Shown: positions 43,277 to 52,744, counted from the first letter of the stretch. The stretch is 57,167 bases of DNA from Bacteroidota bacterium (GCA_027621175.1 JAQCCM010000008.1:1-57167); one strand, 5' to 3'. The notes: generated from the sequence alone by a model not told the origin. Numbers and translations: made by a program.

Positions 43277-44212
43277 TTACGCCTTACCTTTTTCTTGTTT
43301 TTCTTTTCCTCTTTTCATCGCTTCACCAATTTGATTACTTGCCGTAAACGAGGCTACCATATTGTTTAGCATATCTGATCCAGCTTGTGGAGTATTAGGT
43401 AAAAGGATCAGGTTTGAATTGGTTTCTTCCCCTATAGATTGGAGCGTGTCGTAATGTTGGGTTACTACAATAAGCGCAGATGCTTCCTGCGAGTTGATAC
43501 CTACTTTATTTAACACTTCCACAGACTCTTCCAGACCACGCGCGATCTCACGACGCTGATCAGCAATACCTCGCCCTTGTAGACGCTTAGACTCCGCTTC
43601 TGCCTTAGCTTTTTCTACAATCAGAATGCGAGCAGCTTCACCTTCGTATTGCGCGGCAATTTTTTCTCTTTCGGACGCATTGATTCGATTCATCGCTTGT
43701 TTCACTTGCTCATCAGGATCAATGTCCGTTACAAGAGTCTTGATGATGTCGTATCCATAATTTATCATTGCGTCGTTAAGCTCTGTTTTTACGGCTATCG
43801 CAATGTCGTCTTTACGCTCAAAGACATCGTCTAGACGCATTTTTGGCACTTCGGCACGCACCACATCAAATACATAGGAAGTAATTTGATCATGTGGATA
43901 ATCGAGTTTATAGAACGCCTCATACACTTTATCTTTAATAACCATATATTGAACAGAAACTTTCAACTTTACAAAAACATCGTCTTTGGTTTTGGTTTCT
44001 ACAATTACATCAAGTTGTTGTATTTTTAGACTTAAGCGGCCCGCAATTTGGTCAACGATAGGGATGCGAATCTGAAGCCCAGATTGGCGAATGCTTTGGA
44101 AACGCCCAAAGCGCTCTACAATAGCCGCCGTCTGTTGTTTAACTATAAATACGGCTGAAAACACAAACACCACGGCTAAAAAGCCCATAAGAACCTTGAA
44201 TACAAATTCCAT
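43277..44212 (-). CDS. SPFH/band 7 (stomatin-like, QmcA type) membrane protein
   Basis: 311 residues. N-terminal membrane anchor (~5-25), then the band 7 domain: IVERFGRFQSIRQSGLQIRIP, QQLDVIVETKTKDDVFVKL and SYVFDVVRAEVPKMRLDDVF. A long Ala/Glu-rich coiled coil follows (ASEREKIAAQYEGEAARI, KAKAEAESKRLQGRGIADQR). Such proteins form large rings at the inner membrane and partner proteases. No NfeD-like gene is adjacent. Confidence 0.93.
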   Translation of the reverse strand: MEFVFKVLMGFLAVVFVFSAVFIVKQQTAAIVERFGRFQSIRQSGLQIRIPIVDQIAGRLSLKIQQLDVIVETKTKDDVFVKLKVSVQYMVIKDKVYEAFYKLDYPHDQITSYVFDVVRAEVPKMRLDDVFERKDDIAIAVKTELNDAMINYGYDIIKTLVTDIDPDEQVKQAMNRINASEREKIAAQYEGEAARILIVEKAKAEAESKRLQGRGIADQRREIARGLEESVEVLNKVGINSQEASALIVVTQHYDTLQSIGEETNSNLILLPNTPQAGSDMLNNMVASFTASNQIGEAMKRGKEKQEKGKA

Positions 44213-44249
44213 AATAAAATAATTTAGAGAAAACCCTAAATATAGTGAT

Positions 44250-45758
44250 TTAACCCGATATATGTTTTATGGCAGCGTTAATTCGTGAGATACTATTTTC
44301 GATCCCAATAGCACTACAAATTTCGAAGACATCAGGTCCGCGTAAACTCCCAACAAGCGCAATTCGTAGCGGGGCCATGATTTTTCCTAAACCAATCTCG
44401 TTGTCGTTTGCATAGTCTTTTATTAAGGAGCTCAACGCATCTGCGGATGTATCTTTTGAACTTCCAATGAGTACAGTAACAGCAGTCAAAATTTTAGCAG
44501 TATCGTCCTTCCATTGCTTGCGTAGCGCTTTTTCATCGTAGTCCTCAGGTGCAATAAAAAAGAAATCAGCCTCTTTCCACACGTCGGTTAAAAGAGTTAA
44601 TCTGTTTTGAATAAGTTTTGCAACTTGACTTAAATCTACTACACTATTCTCAACATTTTTATTTTTTATTTCATTTTCTAATTGAGCAGCTACCATGGAT
44701 GAATCCGCTTGTTGCATATATTGTAGATTGAACCACTTGCACCGCTCTGGGTCAAATCGTCCACCGGATTTAGTAATTGCCTCCAAAGAAAACACATTGA
44801 TGAGTTCATTTATCGTAAACAACTCCTGTTCCCCCCCAGGATTCCATCCCAGTAATGCGAGATAGTTATTCAAACTTTCGGGTAAATACCCCTCTTCTTT
44901 AAAACCCGGAGTTTTATCGTCCCATTGTAAAGGAAAAACAGGGAAGCCGAATTTGTCACCATCACGCTTTGATAGTTTTCCTTTACCCGTTGGTTTTAAG
45001 ATAAGCGGAACATGTGCAAACACAGGAGGCTTCCACCCATAAGCGTTATACAATAACACGTGTAATGCCATAGACGGGAGCCATTCTTCCCCGCGAATGA
45101 CATGGCTTATTTGCATTAAATAATCGTCCACAACATTTGCCAAATGATATGTTGGCATGCCGTCTTGTTTCATTAAAATTTTGTCATCCAAAAGGGAGAC
45201 ATCTATTTCTAATTCTCCTCGAACTACATCTTGTAGTTTTATATGTTTGTTTTCATTTTCAGAGAAAGTTTTAAAACGAATCACATGTGGCGCTCTTATT
45301 TTTATTAACGCTTCTGTCTCCTTTTTTGATAATGAAAGGCTGTTTTTTAACGCCGTTCTGTTTTTCCAGTTGTAGATAAACGTTTCTCCTTTCGTTTCAG
45401 CAGCACTTCGCATTTCAGCCAATTCCTCAGGAGTGTCAAAGGCGATATAGGCTTTCCCGGCATCTACTAAACGATGTATATAATTGATATAAAGATCTTT
45501 ACGTTCGCTTTGACGATATGGTCCAAACGCTCCTTTTTCACTGGGGCTTTCATCAGGCACAATACCGAGCCATTCTAATGCGTTCTGAATATATGTTTCC
45601 GCACCTTCTACATATCGATTTTGGTCGGTGTCTTCAATACGTAATACAAACACACCATCATGTTTTTTCGCAAATAAATAATTGTACAATGCTGTGCGAA
45701 CTCCGCCAATATGAAGAGGCCCTGTTGGACTGGGCGCGAATCGAACTCTTACAGCCAT
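44250..45758 (-). CDS. gltX: Glutamate-tRNA ligase
   Basis: 502 residues. RFAPSPTGPLHIGGVRTALY holds the HIGH motif, FVLRIEDTDQNRYVEGAE follows, and GKLSKRDGDKFGFPV is the KMSKS equivalent. The C-terminal helical anticodon domain ends INAAIKHISG. With glnS present it is probably specific for tRNA-Glu. Divergent from ybeY. Confidence 0.97.
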   Translation of the reverse strand: MAVRVRFAPSPTGPLHIGGVRTALYNYLFAKKHDGVFVLRIEDTDQNRYVEGAETYIQNALEWLGIVPDESPSEKGAFGPYRQSERKDLYINYIHRLVDAGKAYIAFDTPEELAEMRSAAETKGETFIYNWKNRTALKNSLSLSKKETEALIKIRAPHVIRFKTFSENENKHIKLQDVVRGELEIDVSLLDDKILMKQDGMPTYHLANVVDDYLMQISHVIRGEEWLPSMALHVLLYNAYGWKPPVFAHVPLILKPTGKGKLSKRDGDKFGFPVFPLQWDDKTPGFKEEGYLPESLNNYLALLGWNPGGEQELFTINELINVFSLEAITKSGGRFDPERCKWFNLQYMQQADSSMVAAQLENEIKNKNVENSVVDLSQVAKLIQNRLTLLTDVWKEADFFFIAPEDYDEKALRKQWKDDTAKILTAVTVLIGSSKDTSADALSSLIKDYANDNEIGLGKIMAPLRIALVGSLRGPDVFEICSAIGIENSISRINAAIKHISG

Positions 45759-45772
45759 GCTTTTATTTTTTC

Positions 45773-45780
45773 CAAAGATA
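45773..45780 (-). promoter_or_regulatory. -7 element TATCTTTG for gltX
   Basis: TATCTTTG on the minus strand (45780-45773), 14 bases before the gltX ATG, divergent from the ybeY element 35 bases away. Confidence 0.5.
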
Positions 45781-45815
45781 CAACCGAACCGATATTTAAT
45801 ACAGGGTTAAATGAA

Positions 45816-45823
45816 TATATTTG
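45816..45823 (+). promoter_or_regulatory. -7 element TATATTTG for ybeY-mnmG
   Basis: TATATTTG ends 4 bases before the ybeY ATG at 45828, another case with almost no leader. Confidence 0.45.
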
Positions 45824-45827
45824 CGCC

Positions 45828-46277
45828 ATGCAAGTAGCGGTTGAGTTTATTTATGAAACGTCATTTTCAATTTCCGACGAACGGCTATATGTCTGTTGGT
45901 TAACGTCTTGTGCAAACAAATTTAAAGCTACTTCCATAGACCTCGCGATTGCATTTATGGATGATGATGCTCTACACACACTTAATGTCAAGCATTTGAA
46001 TCACGATACGTTAACAGACATTATCACCTTTGACGACTCAGTTGGAACAGATATTGTTGCTAATGTTGCCATTTCTATTGATCGAGTGTTTTCGAATGCG
46101 CAAAAGTTTTCACAAACAACTGAAAACGAGCTTATTAGAGTGATTTCTCATGGTCTTTTACATTGTTTAGGGTTTAACGACAAAACTGAAATAGAGAAAG
46201 AAAGAATGAAGGAGGCTGAGGATGTATGCATTGAACTGTTCCACGTGGAACGTAAAAGATCTCATTATGTTTCATGA
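45828..46277 (+). CDS. ybeY: Endoribonuclease YbeY (rRNA maturation)
   Basis: 149 residues from ATG 45828; longer forms would cross the promoter. The motif region is VISHGLLHCLGFNDKTEIE: two His of H-x3-H are present, and the third position of the classic HGxLHxxGxxH is not His, as I recall for other Bacteroidota. TLTDIITFDD matches the family DILSF block. It takes part in 16S rRNA 3' end maturation and ribosome quality control. Its last codons carry a parS-like palindrome, and it overlaps mnmG by 11 bases. Confidence 0.92.
   Translation: MQVAVEFIYETSFSISDERLYVCWLTSCANKFKATSIDLAIAFMDDDALHTLNVKHLNHDTLTDIITFDDSVGTDIVANVAISIDRVFSNAQKFSQTTENELIRVISHGLLHCLGFNDKTEIEKERMKEAEDVCIELFHVERKRSHYVS
46237..46252. 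other. parS-like ParB binding site 1
   Basis: TGTTCCACGTGGAACG contains the perfect 14-base palindrome GTTCCACGTGGAAC (46238-46251), a known form of the bacterial parS consensus TGTTNCACGTGNAACA with one end base different. It lies inside the ybeY coding sequence (codons for Leu-Phe-His-Val-Glu), 14 bases before the mnmG ATG. Confidence 0.85.
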
Positions 46278-48138
46278 CGTATACGATGTGATTGTTGTTG
46301 GTGGCGGTCATGCAGGCGCCGAAGCCGCTGCTGCTGCTGCGAACATGGGTAGTAAGACACTTCTTGTTACTATGAATTTGCAGAACATTGGCCAAATGTC
46401 TTGTAACCCTGCCATGGGTGGAATAGCAAAAGGCCAAATCGTTAGAGAAATAGATGCTTTAGGTGGATATAGCGGCATCGTTTCAGACAATACAGCCATT
46501 CAGTTTAAAATGTTGAATCGCTCTAAAGGCCCTGCTATGTGGAGCCCTAGAGTCCAGTCTGACCGAATGCTTTTTGCCGCTGCTTGGCGTAATATGCTAG
46601 AGCAAACACATAATCTAGATTTTTATCAAGACATGGTGTCCGACCTCCTTTTTGACGGCGATACTATAGCTGGTGTTGTAACAACTTTGGGAATTGAAAT
46701 TAAAGCTAAGTCTGTGGTACTTACAAGCGGGACATTTTTAAACGGCTTAATTCACATAGGAGAAAAGCAGTTTGGTGGAGGCCGTGCAGGAGAAAGTGCT
46801 TCTTTTGGCATTACCGAACGGCTGTTGTCTCGTGGCTTTGAGTCAGGCCGAATGAAAACAGGAACCCCGCCAAGAGTAGATGGTCGTTCGCTTGATTACA
46901 GTAAGATGGTTGAGCAACCTGGTGACACAAATCCCTCTACTTTTTCTTATGCTTTGTCAACCCAACCTCTATCGGAACAACGTTCGTGTCACATGACTTA
47001 TACGAGTCCGATTGTACACGATTTGCTTCGTGAGGGGTTTGATAGATCTCCTATGTTTAACGGACGAATCAAAAGCATTGGACCACGTTATTGCCCGTCT
47101 GTCGAAGATAAAATTAACCGTTTTGCTGAGAAAGAGCGCCATCAAATTTTCGTTGAACCTGAAGGATGGAATACTGTCGAGGTATACGTAAATGGATTTT
47201 CCACCTCCCTCCCTGAAGAAATTCAATTTAAGGCGTTGCGTGCCGTAGTAGGCTTTGAAAACGTTAAGTTTTTTCGTCCTGGTTATGCGATTGAATACGA
47301 TTATTTTCCTCCAACACAACTTAAACACACCCTTGAAACAAAGTCCGTAGAAGGCTTGTTTTTTGCCGGTCAAATTAATGGAACAACAGGTTATGAGGAA
47401 GCAGCCTCGCAAGGCATCATGGCTGGTATTAATGCACACCAATATGTTAATCAAAAAGACCCATTTACGTTGTCCAGGGATGAGGCTTATATAGGGGTGT
47501 TAATCGATGACCTTATTACAAAAGGCACAGAAGAGCCTTATCGTATGTTTACATCGCGCGCTGAATATCGCACGTTGTTGCGACAAGACAATGCGGATGT
47601 GCGTTTAACACCAAAATCGCATGCTGTAGGACTTGCATCAGACGAAAGACTTCGTCAAATGGAGCTACAGTCAGGGAAGGCTAAATCACTCATATCGTTT
47701 TTCACCAAGACAAGCATATGCCCAGAAGACGTGAATCCAATGCTTGACAACAAGGCCTCAGCAAAAGTTAAGCAGTCTTTAAAAATGAGTAAAGTGTTGT
47801 CTCGCCCTAACATTACTATGGAAGATTTTCTTTCTTATAAGCCAGTAGCGGACTTTGTTGCCGAGCATGATATGGACTCTTCTGTGCTAGAACAGGCAGA
47901 AATTCAGATTAAGTATGCGGGTTATATAGCCAAAGAAAAGTCTCAAGCAGACAAACTTACACAACTTGACCATGTTCCAATTCCAAAAGAGTTTGACTAT
48001 GAAAAAGTGAAGTCTCTTTCTATCGAGGCACGACAAAAGTTAACAAAAATCAAACCTGTAACCATTGCACAAGCCTCTAGAATCAGCGGTGTATCGCCAA
48101 GCGATTTGTCGGTATTGCTTGTGTATATGGGGCGTTAA
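46267..48138 (+). CDS. mnmG: tRNA uridine-5-carboxymethylaminomethyl modification enzyme MnmG
   Basis: 623 residues from ATG 46267, where MFHDVYDVIVVGGGHAG begins; an upstream in-frame ATG would run through the parS-like site inside ybeY. GGGHAGAEAAAAAANMG is the FAD-binding loop, CNPAMGGIAKGQIVREIDALGG holds the conserved Cys, RMKTGTPPRVDG and GLFFAGQINGTTGYEEAASQG are family signatures. With MnmE it modifies U34 of several tRNAs. Near-origin placement of this gene (old name gidA) is common in bacteria. Confidence 0.98.
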   Translation: MFHDVYDVIVVGGGHAGAEAAAAAANMGSKTLLVTMNLQNIGQMSCNPAMGGIAKGQIVREIDALGGYSGIVSDNTAIQFKMLNRSKGPAMWSPRVQSDRMLFAAAWRNMLEQTHNLDFYQDMVSDLLFDGDTIAGVVTTLGIEIKAKSVVLTSGTFLNGLIHIGEKQFGGGRAGESASFGITERLLSRGFESGRMKTGTPPRVDGRSLDYSKMVEQPGDTNPSTFSYALSTQPLSEQRSCHMTYTSPIVHDLLREGFDRSPMFNGRIKSIGPRYCPSVEDKINRFAEKERHQIFVEPEGWNTVEVYVNGFSTSLPEEIQFKALRAVVGFENVKFFRPGYAIEYDYFPPTQLKHTLETKSVEGLFFAGQINGTTGYEEAASQGIMAGINAHQYVNQKDPFTLSRDEAYIGVLIDDLITKGTEEPYRMFTSRAEYRTLLRQDNADVRLTPKSHAVGLASDERLRQMELQSGKAKSLISFFTKTSICPEDVNPMLDNKASAKVKQSLKMSKVLSRPNITMEDFLSYKPVADFVAEHDMDSSVLEQAEIQIKYAGYIAKEKSQADKLTQLDHVPIPKEFDYEKVKSLSIEARQKLTKIKPVTIAQASRISGVSPSDLSVLLVYMGR

Positions 48139-48139
48139 T

Positions 48140-48155
48140 TGTTCCACGTGAAACC
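48140..48155. other. parS-like ParB binding site 2
   Basis: TGTTCCACGTGAAACC starts one base after the mnmG stop. It agrees with parS (TGTTTCACGTGAAACA) at 14 of 16 positions and mixes the two known half-sites GTTCCAC and GTGAAAC. The GTG in its centre is the probable start codon of the methyltransferase. Confidence 0.8.
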
Positions 48156-48972
48156 ACGACACATCAAAGATTTTTTGGTTAGCAACGAAACCTTTGTTTT
48201 AAGACACGACGCGTCCCTAGACGCATGGAAAACCACACCAGAACTACCTCTCGAAACACTCCAAAACTATTATCCAAAAGAGGATTATCTCTCACACGTA
48301 GATGAAGCAAAAAGTGCTAAGTCTAGATTGTATTTATGGGTAAAAAAGCGAAACATTAGTACTAAGCTTCGCTGGATATCAAAGGCAAGAACAAGCGGAA
48401 AGTTGCTTGACTTTGGCGCAGGAAACGGCGCATTTGCGCATGAAGCTGAAAAAAATGGGTGGAACACATGGGTTTTTGATTTTTCAGAGACAGCAAAGAA
48501 AAACCTCTCAAATAAGGGGTTAAAACAAGTCAATGAAATACAGCCCAATTATAATTATGATGTGATTACGCTTTGGCATGTGTTTGAACATTTATCTAAT
48601 CCACAGATTCAACTCAAGCGTTTTTACGAAGCCTTAGTGCCAGGCGGGGTTTTGGTACTGGCCTTACCCAATCATAATTCATGGGACGCTAAACATTATG
48701 GGGCACATTGGGCGGCATATGACGTACCTCGTCATCTATGGCATTATAACAAACAGTCGATTTTAGCGCTGGCAAAGGAAACGGGTTTTGACGTGTTGAA
48801 AACATACAATATGTTTTGGGATGCTTTTTACATCGCATTGCTTTCCGAACAGTATAAGAAATCTAAATTTGCTTGGGTACTCGGTTTTATGAAAGGATTG
48901 TATTCAAACCTTTTAGGCTGGAGTAAAAAAAACACGTCTTCACTGACCTTTATATTGCAAAAGCCTAAATAA
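48148..48972 (+). CDS. Class I SAM-dependent methyltransferase
   Basis: 274 residues from GTG 48148 (MKPRHIKDFLVSNETF), which matches the family start KxKDHxVSGExF as I remember it; TTG 48139 is an alternative. LLDFGAGNGAFAHEAEKNGW is the SAM-binding glycine loop, VITLWHVFEHLSNP and GGVLVLALPNHNSWDA are later motifs of the UbiE/Methyltransf_23 type, DVPRHLWHYNKQS is also common in them. The substrate is unknown. It is not the rRNA methyltransferase RsmG that often follows mnmG. Confidence 0.87.
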   Translation: MKPRHIKDFLVSNETFVLRHDASLDAWKTTPELPLETLQNYYPKEDYLSHVDEAKSAKSRLYLWVKKRNISTKLRWISKARTSGKLLDFGAGNGAFAHEAEKNGWNTWVFDFSETAKKNLSNKGLKQVNEIQPNYNYDVITLWHVFEHLSNPQIQLKRFYEALVPGGVLVLALPNHNSWDAKHYGAHWAAYDVPRHLWHYNKQSILALAKETGFDVLKTYNMFWDAFYIALLSEQYKKSKFAWVLGFMKGLYSNLLGWSKKNTSSLTFILQKPK

Positions 48973-49107
48973 GCCGTTTTCCGAGCATATCGCTTACAGG
49001 CCTTAGAACGATGTCCTCTCAAAAAAGTAATTCTTTAAAAGCTCCTTTTTACACAGCACTTATAATAAGAAATACTTATTGGGGCTTTACATAAAAATAA
49101 GAGATGG

Positions 49108-50241
49108 CTATAGCGCTTTTTGATGCAGTAATCGGGTCAATTTGAAAGACAAGTCTGTGAAAATCATTTGGGCATTACCATTTCGCTCTAAATGATAAGC
49201 GCTTTTTTCAAGGGCGTCCATTATCCCTAAAATGTTTGCACCGTGTATAAAAGACGCAAATTTTGAAAGTTTAAAATCTGTGGCTGTGTAAAAAGGCGCA
49301 ACTTGGTCTAACCCGTAGTGTGTCATGAGTGCAGCACGGAAAAGCATAATCGCAAATGCCAAAAATTGTTTTTGTGTTTCCACACCCTTTGAGGCAATTT
49401 CTTGACTCCAATCCGTGAGCTCAAGGACAACTCCTTTATTTCCTTTAGCACGAAAAGCGGTACGCACCCAGGCCACAAACCAACGTTCATAGCGTACTTG
49501 ATCTTCTTGTTGTTCAAAAAGGGAAAGTGCCTTTCCAACAGCGCCATTACTTTGGACCGCTAATGCACTAGCCGCCTTTTGATCAGCACCTTTTTTAACC
49601 AAATAAGCAGTAATATCTTGTTTAGAAACACGTCCAAAATATGTTCGTTGACAACGTGAACGAATGGTAGCAAGTAGCTGATTCTCGTCTGGACATACCA
49701 ATAAAAACAAGGTTTTTGACGTAGGCTCTTCTATGCTTTTTAGCAATTTGTTTGATGCCGCGGTAGTGAGCTTTTCGGCGTGCCAAATAATGACACACTT
49801 CCAACCGCCCTCAAAGGATTTTAAACTCACCTTTTGCATAACTTGTAGCGCATCGGAAACATTTATAGCAGCCTGTTTGTTTTCAATGCTTAAAAAACGG
49901 GACCAGTCGTATAAAGTTGCATAGGGATGTTCTTGCACAAATTGCCGCCATTGTGAGCTAAACTCATTAGATGTTGGCTTTGACTTTACTTCTTGGGTTG
50001 TAGCGGATGGAAAAACAAAATGAATATCAGGATGAACCATAGCATTTGCTTTAAGCCTTGTAGCGGATGAGCCTTTGTCAGTACCACAAACCACAGCATT
50101 GGCATAGGCAATTGCCATTGCAAGTACACCTTGTTCGTCTGCTCCTTCAAATAATTGTGCATGTGGAATTCTTTCCAAAGCAAGGCTCTCTAGTAGAATT
50201 TTCTTTTGGCTTTGATGTCCAACAATGTCCTGAAAATGCAT
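49108..50241 (-). CDS. holB: DNA polymerase III subunit delta prime
   Basis: 377 residues. Clamp-loader fold starting FQDIVGHQSQKKILLESLA and IPHAQLFEGADEQG, where the Walker A lysine is missing, as in delta prime; no ATPase activity expected. IIWHAEKLTTAASNKLLKSIEEPTSKTLFLL contains the conserved ...NxLLKxLEEP block, and TIRSRCQRTYF is the SRC motif acting on a neighbour's ATP site. It loads the sliding clamp. TATCTTTA at 50252-50245 is one base from a -7 element. Confidence 0.93.
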   Translation of the reverse strand: MHFQDIVGHQSQKKILLESLALERIPHAQLFEGADEQGVLAMAIAYANAVVCGTDKGSSATRLKANAMVHPDIHFVFPSATTQEVKSKPTSNEFSSQWRQFVQEHPYATLYDWSRFLSIENKQAAINVSDALQVMQKVSLKSFEGGWKCVIIWHAEKLTTAASNKLLKSIEEPTSKTLFLLVCPDENQLLATIRSRCQRTYFGRVSKQDITAYLVKKGADQKAASALAVQSNGAVGKALSLFEQQEDQVRYERWFVAWVRTAFRAKGNKGVVLELTDWSQEIASKGVETQKQFLAFAIMLFRAALMTHYGLDQVAPFYTATDFKLSKFASFIHGANILGIMDALEKSAYHLERNGNAQMIFTDLSFKLTRLLHQKAL

Positions 50242-50300
50242 GCCTAAAGATACAAACCGAAATTAACTAAAACACAACATCTAAAACGCAAACGAAATTG

Positions 50301-50308
50301 TATTTTTG
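50301..50308 (+). promoter_or_regulatory. -7 element TATTTTTG for pgk
   Basis: TATTTTTG lies 17 bases before the pgk ATG at 50326. Confidence 0.5.
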
Positions 50309-50325
50309 CGCAAACAAAAAACAAC

Positions 50326-51513
50326 ATGAACACCATAGAAAACCTTTCTTTTGACCAAGAGCGAGCGCTTATTCGCGTAGATTTTAATGTGCCTTTAGAC
50401 GACAACGGTAACGTAACAGACGCGACAAGAATCGTGGCAGCACTTCCAACGATTAAGCATATTTTATCAGCAGGGGGTAGCTGTGTGTTGATGTCGCACC
50501 TAGGCCGCCCAAAAGGAAATGACTCTAAACTTAGTTTAAATCAAATTGTACCTACACTCGAAAAACAGTTGGGTCAAGCCGTGCAGTTCTGTGACCAGGT
50601 AGTGGGCGAAAAGGCAGAAGCGCAAGCCCTTGCCCTGCAGCCAGGTGAAGTGTTGTTATTGGAAAACTTGCGTTTTCACGAAGAAGAAACCAATGGAGAC
50701 GAAGCCTTTGCTGCGGCACTGGCAAAGTTAGGCACTGTGTACGTTAACGATGCATTTGGAACAGCCCACCGCGCACACGCTTCCACGACAATAGTAGCGC
50801 AGTTTTTTGCTGAGAAAAAATGCTTTGGTACCCTATTGGCAGGAGAAATTAAGGCCATAGATAAGGTAATGTCATCTGGTGAAAAGCCCGTTTTGGCGAT
50901 TTTGGGAGGCGCAAAGGTGTCCTCAAAAATTACCATAATTGAAAATATTTTATCTAAGGTAGATCACCTTATTATAGGTGGCGGTATGGCGTTTACGTTT
51001 ATCAAAGCGCAGGGCGGATCTATTGGAAAGTCTATTTGTGAAGACGATAAAATGCCTTTAGCGTTATCTATTTTAGAACAAGCAGAGAAGCTAGGAGTCA
51101 AAATTCATTTGCCTGTAGATGTTCGTGCTGGGCAAGACTTTTCAAATGACACCCCACAAAACGTATTTCCTATTGATCAAATTCCAGATGATTGGGAAGG
51201 CATGGATGCGGGACCAGCCTCAGAACAAACTTTTGATGCTGTTGTAAAACAGGCAAAAACCATTTTATGGAATGGTCCTCTAGGTGTTTTCGAGTTTCCT
51301 AATTTTGATGCAGGTACGCGTGCTCTTGGCGATAGCATTGTATCTCAAACTAAGGCAGGTGCATTTTCCCTTGTTGGTGGTGGAGATTCCGTGGCAGCGG
51401 TGAAGTTATTTGGTCTTGAAGATAAGGTTAGTTATGTTTCTACAGGTGGAGGCGCAATGCTTGAAAGCCTTGAAGGAAAAACACTCCCCGGAATTGCAGC
51501 TATATTGTCGTAA
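50326..51513 (+). CDS. pgk: Phosphoglycerate kinase
   Basis: 395 residues. ALIRVDFNVPLDDNG is the N-terminal signature, MSHLGRPKG and LLLENLRFHEEE the 3-phosphoglycerate region, NDAFGTAHRAHAST the hinge, and LVGGGDSVAAVKLFG the nucleotide site with GGGAMLESLEGKTLPGI at the end. It makes ATP in glycolysis. Confidence 0.98.
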   Translation: MNTIENLSFDQERALIRVDFNVPLDDNGNVTDATRIVAALPTIKHILSAGGSCVLMSHLGRPKGNDSKLSLNQIVPTLEKQLGQAVQFCDQVVGEKAEAQALALQPGEVLLLENLRFHEEETNGDEAFAAALAKLGTVYVNDAFGTAHRAHASTTIVAQFFAEKKCFGTLLAGEIKAIDKVMSSGEKPVLAILGGAKVSSKITIIENILSKVDHLIIGGGMAFTFIKAQGGSIGKSICEDDKMPLALSILEQAEKLGVKIHLPVDVRAGQDFSNDTPQNVFPIDQIPDDWEGMDAGPASEQTFDAVVKQAKTILWNGPLGVFEFPNFDAGTRALGDSIVSQTKAGAFSLVGGGDSVAAVKLFGLEDKVSYVSTGGGAMLESLEGKTLPGIAAILS

Positions 51514-51532
51514 TTTTTGTTTCTTGTTGCAA

Positions 51533-52504
51533 ATGAAATTACACTTTTTACTTATTGTTCTCATTGTAGTTGGGTGTAAACGCACCTCAACACCGCTTGT
51601 AAAACCCTCTAGCGGAAACATCAATACGATTACAGTAGTAATGCCCAACCTACTTTGGGAAACGGAAGTGGGAGAAGCCGTTAGGGCTGCCTTTGCATTT
51701 CCTGCAGAGGGGCTTCCACAACAAGAGCCATTATTTGATTTGCGTCAAATGCCACCCGAAGTATTTACAGGATTTGCTCGCTCTAGTAGGTCTATTTTGT
51801 GGGTTGGCTTTGGTGATGAGGTAGTGATTCGTACGGACAAGAACAGCTATGCGCGTCCCCAGCAAATGGCTGTACTTAGCGCGCCAAAGACAGCGGAGTT
51901 GGTTGAAATGATTTTATCTCAGTCAACATCAATAATTAATTCATTTAAACAAGGAGAAGTAGCAGAGCGCCAACGCCGTATCGGGATATCTACATTAAAG
52001 CAAAACGCATTGCAAGACCGTTTCGGTATTAACCTTACATTACCCTCTGCCTACAGCGTATTTAAAGAGGACATTAATACGGTTTGGTTTCAGCGTGAAA
52101 TACAAAAAGGGCATGTAAATGTATTGGTTTATACCTTGCCAAGAGACACCAGTATAGATTGGAAAAACCCATTACAAGACGTTATTCGTGTTCGTGATTC
52201 TGTGGGAAAAGCATTTGTTCCTGGAAGACTTGAAGGAACACATTTAATCACAGAAGAAGCCTATAAACCGTATGTGTATTATACTAAAGTAGGCGGACTT
52301 TCAGCCATTGAGACACGCGGAACATGGGAGGTAAAAGGAGATTTTATGGCAGGACCTTTTGTACAGTATTTACTAGACGACAAGCCAAACAACCGTTATT
52401 TAGTTATGGAAGGATTTGTGTTTGCTCCATCAACAGCTAAGCGCGACTATATATTTGAAACAGAGGCGATTGTACGGTCGATAAAAAGCATAAAAAAAGA
52501 TTAA
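51533..52504 (+). CDS. DUF4837 family lipoprotein
   Basis: 323 residues from ATG 51533, 19 bases after pgk. A lipoprotein signal ([15 protein letters not shown]) puts the mature start at Cys15. The body contains [19 protein letters not shown], an [14 protein letters not shown] helix and a C-terminal half with [13 protein letters not shown] and [16 protein letters not shown], which I associate with DUF4837 of Bacteroidota. Function unknown; envelope-anchored. Its stop overlaps the convergent tatA stop by 4 bases. Confidence 0.85.
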   Translation: MKLHFLLIVLIVVGCKRTSTPLVKPSSGNINTITVVMPNLLWETEVGEAVRAAFAFPAEGLPQQEPLFDLRQMPPEVFTGFARSSRSILWVGFGDEVVIRTDKNSYARPQQMAVLSAPKTAELVEMILSQSTSIINSFKQGEVAERQRRIGISTLKQNALQDRFGINLTLPSAYSVFKEDINTVWFQREIQKGHVNVLVYTLPRDTSIDWKNPLQDVIRVRDSVGKAFVPGRLEGTHLITEEAYKPYVYYTKVGGLSAIETRGTWEVKGDFMAGPFVQYLLDDKPNNRYLVMEGFVFAPSTAKRDYIFETEAIVRSIKSIKKD

Positions 52505-52671
52505 CTTTCTTTTTTATCGTTGTCTTTTTCTTCTTCCTTAGTGGCGTTTTTAAACTCTTTTATTCCAGTTCCAAGCCCTTTCATTAGCTCGGGTATTTTT
52601 CGGCCACCAAATAACAATAAAACAACTAAGGCAATTACAAGGATTTGAATAGGACTGATAGCAAAAAACAT
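52501..52671 (-). CDS. tatA: Twin-arginine translocase TatA/E
   Basis: 56 residues from ATG 52671; a start at 52698 would include the -7 element (52687-52694) in coding sequence. One N-terminal helix ([19 protein letters not shown]) with the conserved FGxxKxPE-like [14 protein letters not shown] hinge, an amphipathic helix and a charged tail. It forms the pore of the Tat exporter of folded proteins. tatC is not in the window. Confidence 0.93.
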   Translation of the reverse strand: MFFAISPIQILVIALVVLLLFGGRKIPELMKGLGTGIKEFKNATKEEEKDNDKKES

Positions 52672-52686
52672 AATTTGTATTTTTAA

Positions 52687-52694
52687 CAAAGGTA
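52687..52694 (-). promoter_or_regulatory. -7 element TACCTTTG for tatA
   Basis: TACCTTTG on the minus strand (52694-52687), 15 bases before the chosen ATG. Confidence 0.45.
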
Positions 52695-52744
52695 ACAAAG
52701 TAAATGGATTTAATGGATGTGTGATTTAGTACAAATCAACTACC

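Noticed and set aside
43893-43901. Exact DnaA-box sequence TGTGGATAA
   Set aside because: Single occurrence inside the SPFH gene without neighbouring boxes or an AT-rich tract.
49038-49088. Nested inverted repeats (AAAGCTCC/GGGGCTTT and AATAAG/CTTATT) between the methyltransferase and holB
   Set aside because: Large unpaired loop, weak pairing and no T run; could be a poor convergent terminator but not enough to call a terminator or RNA.
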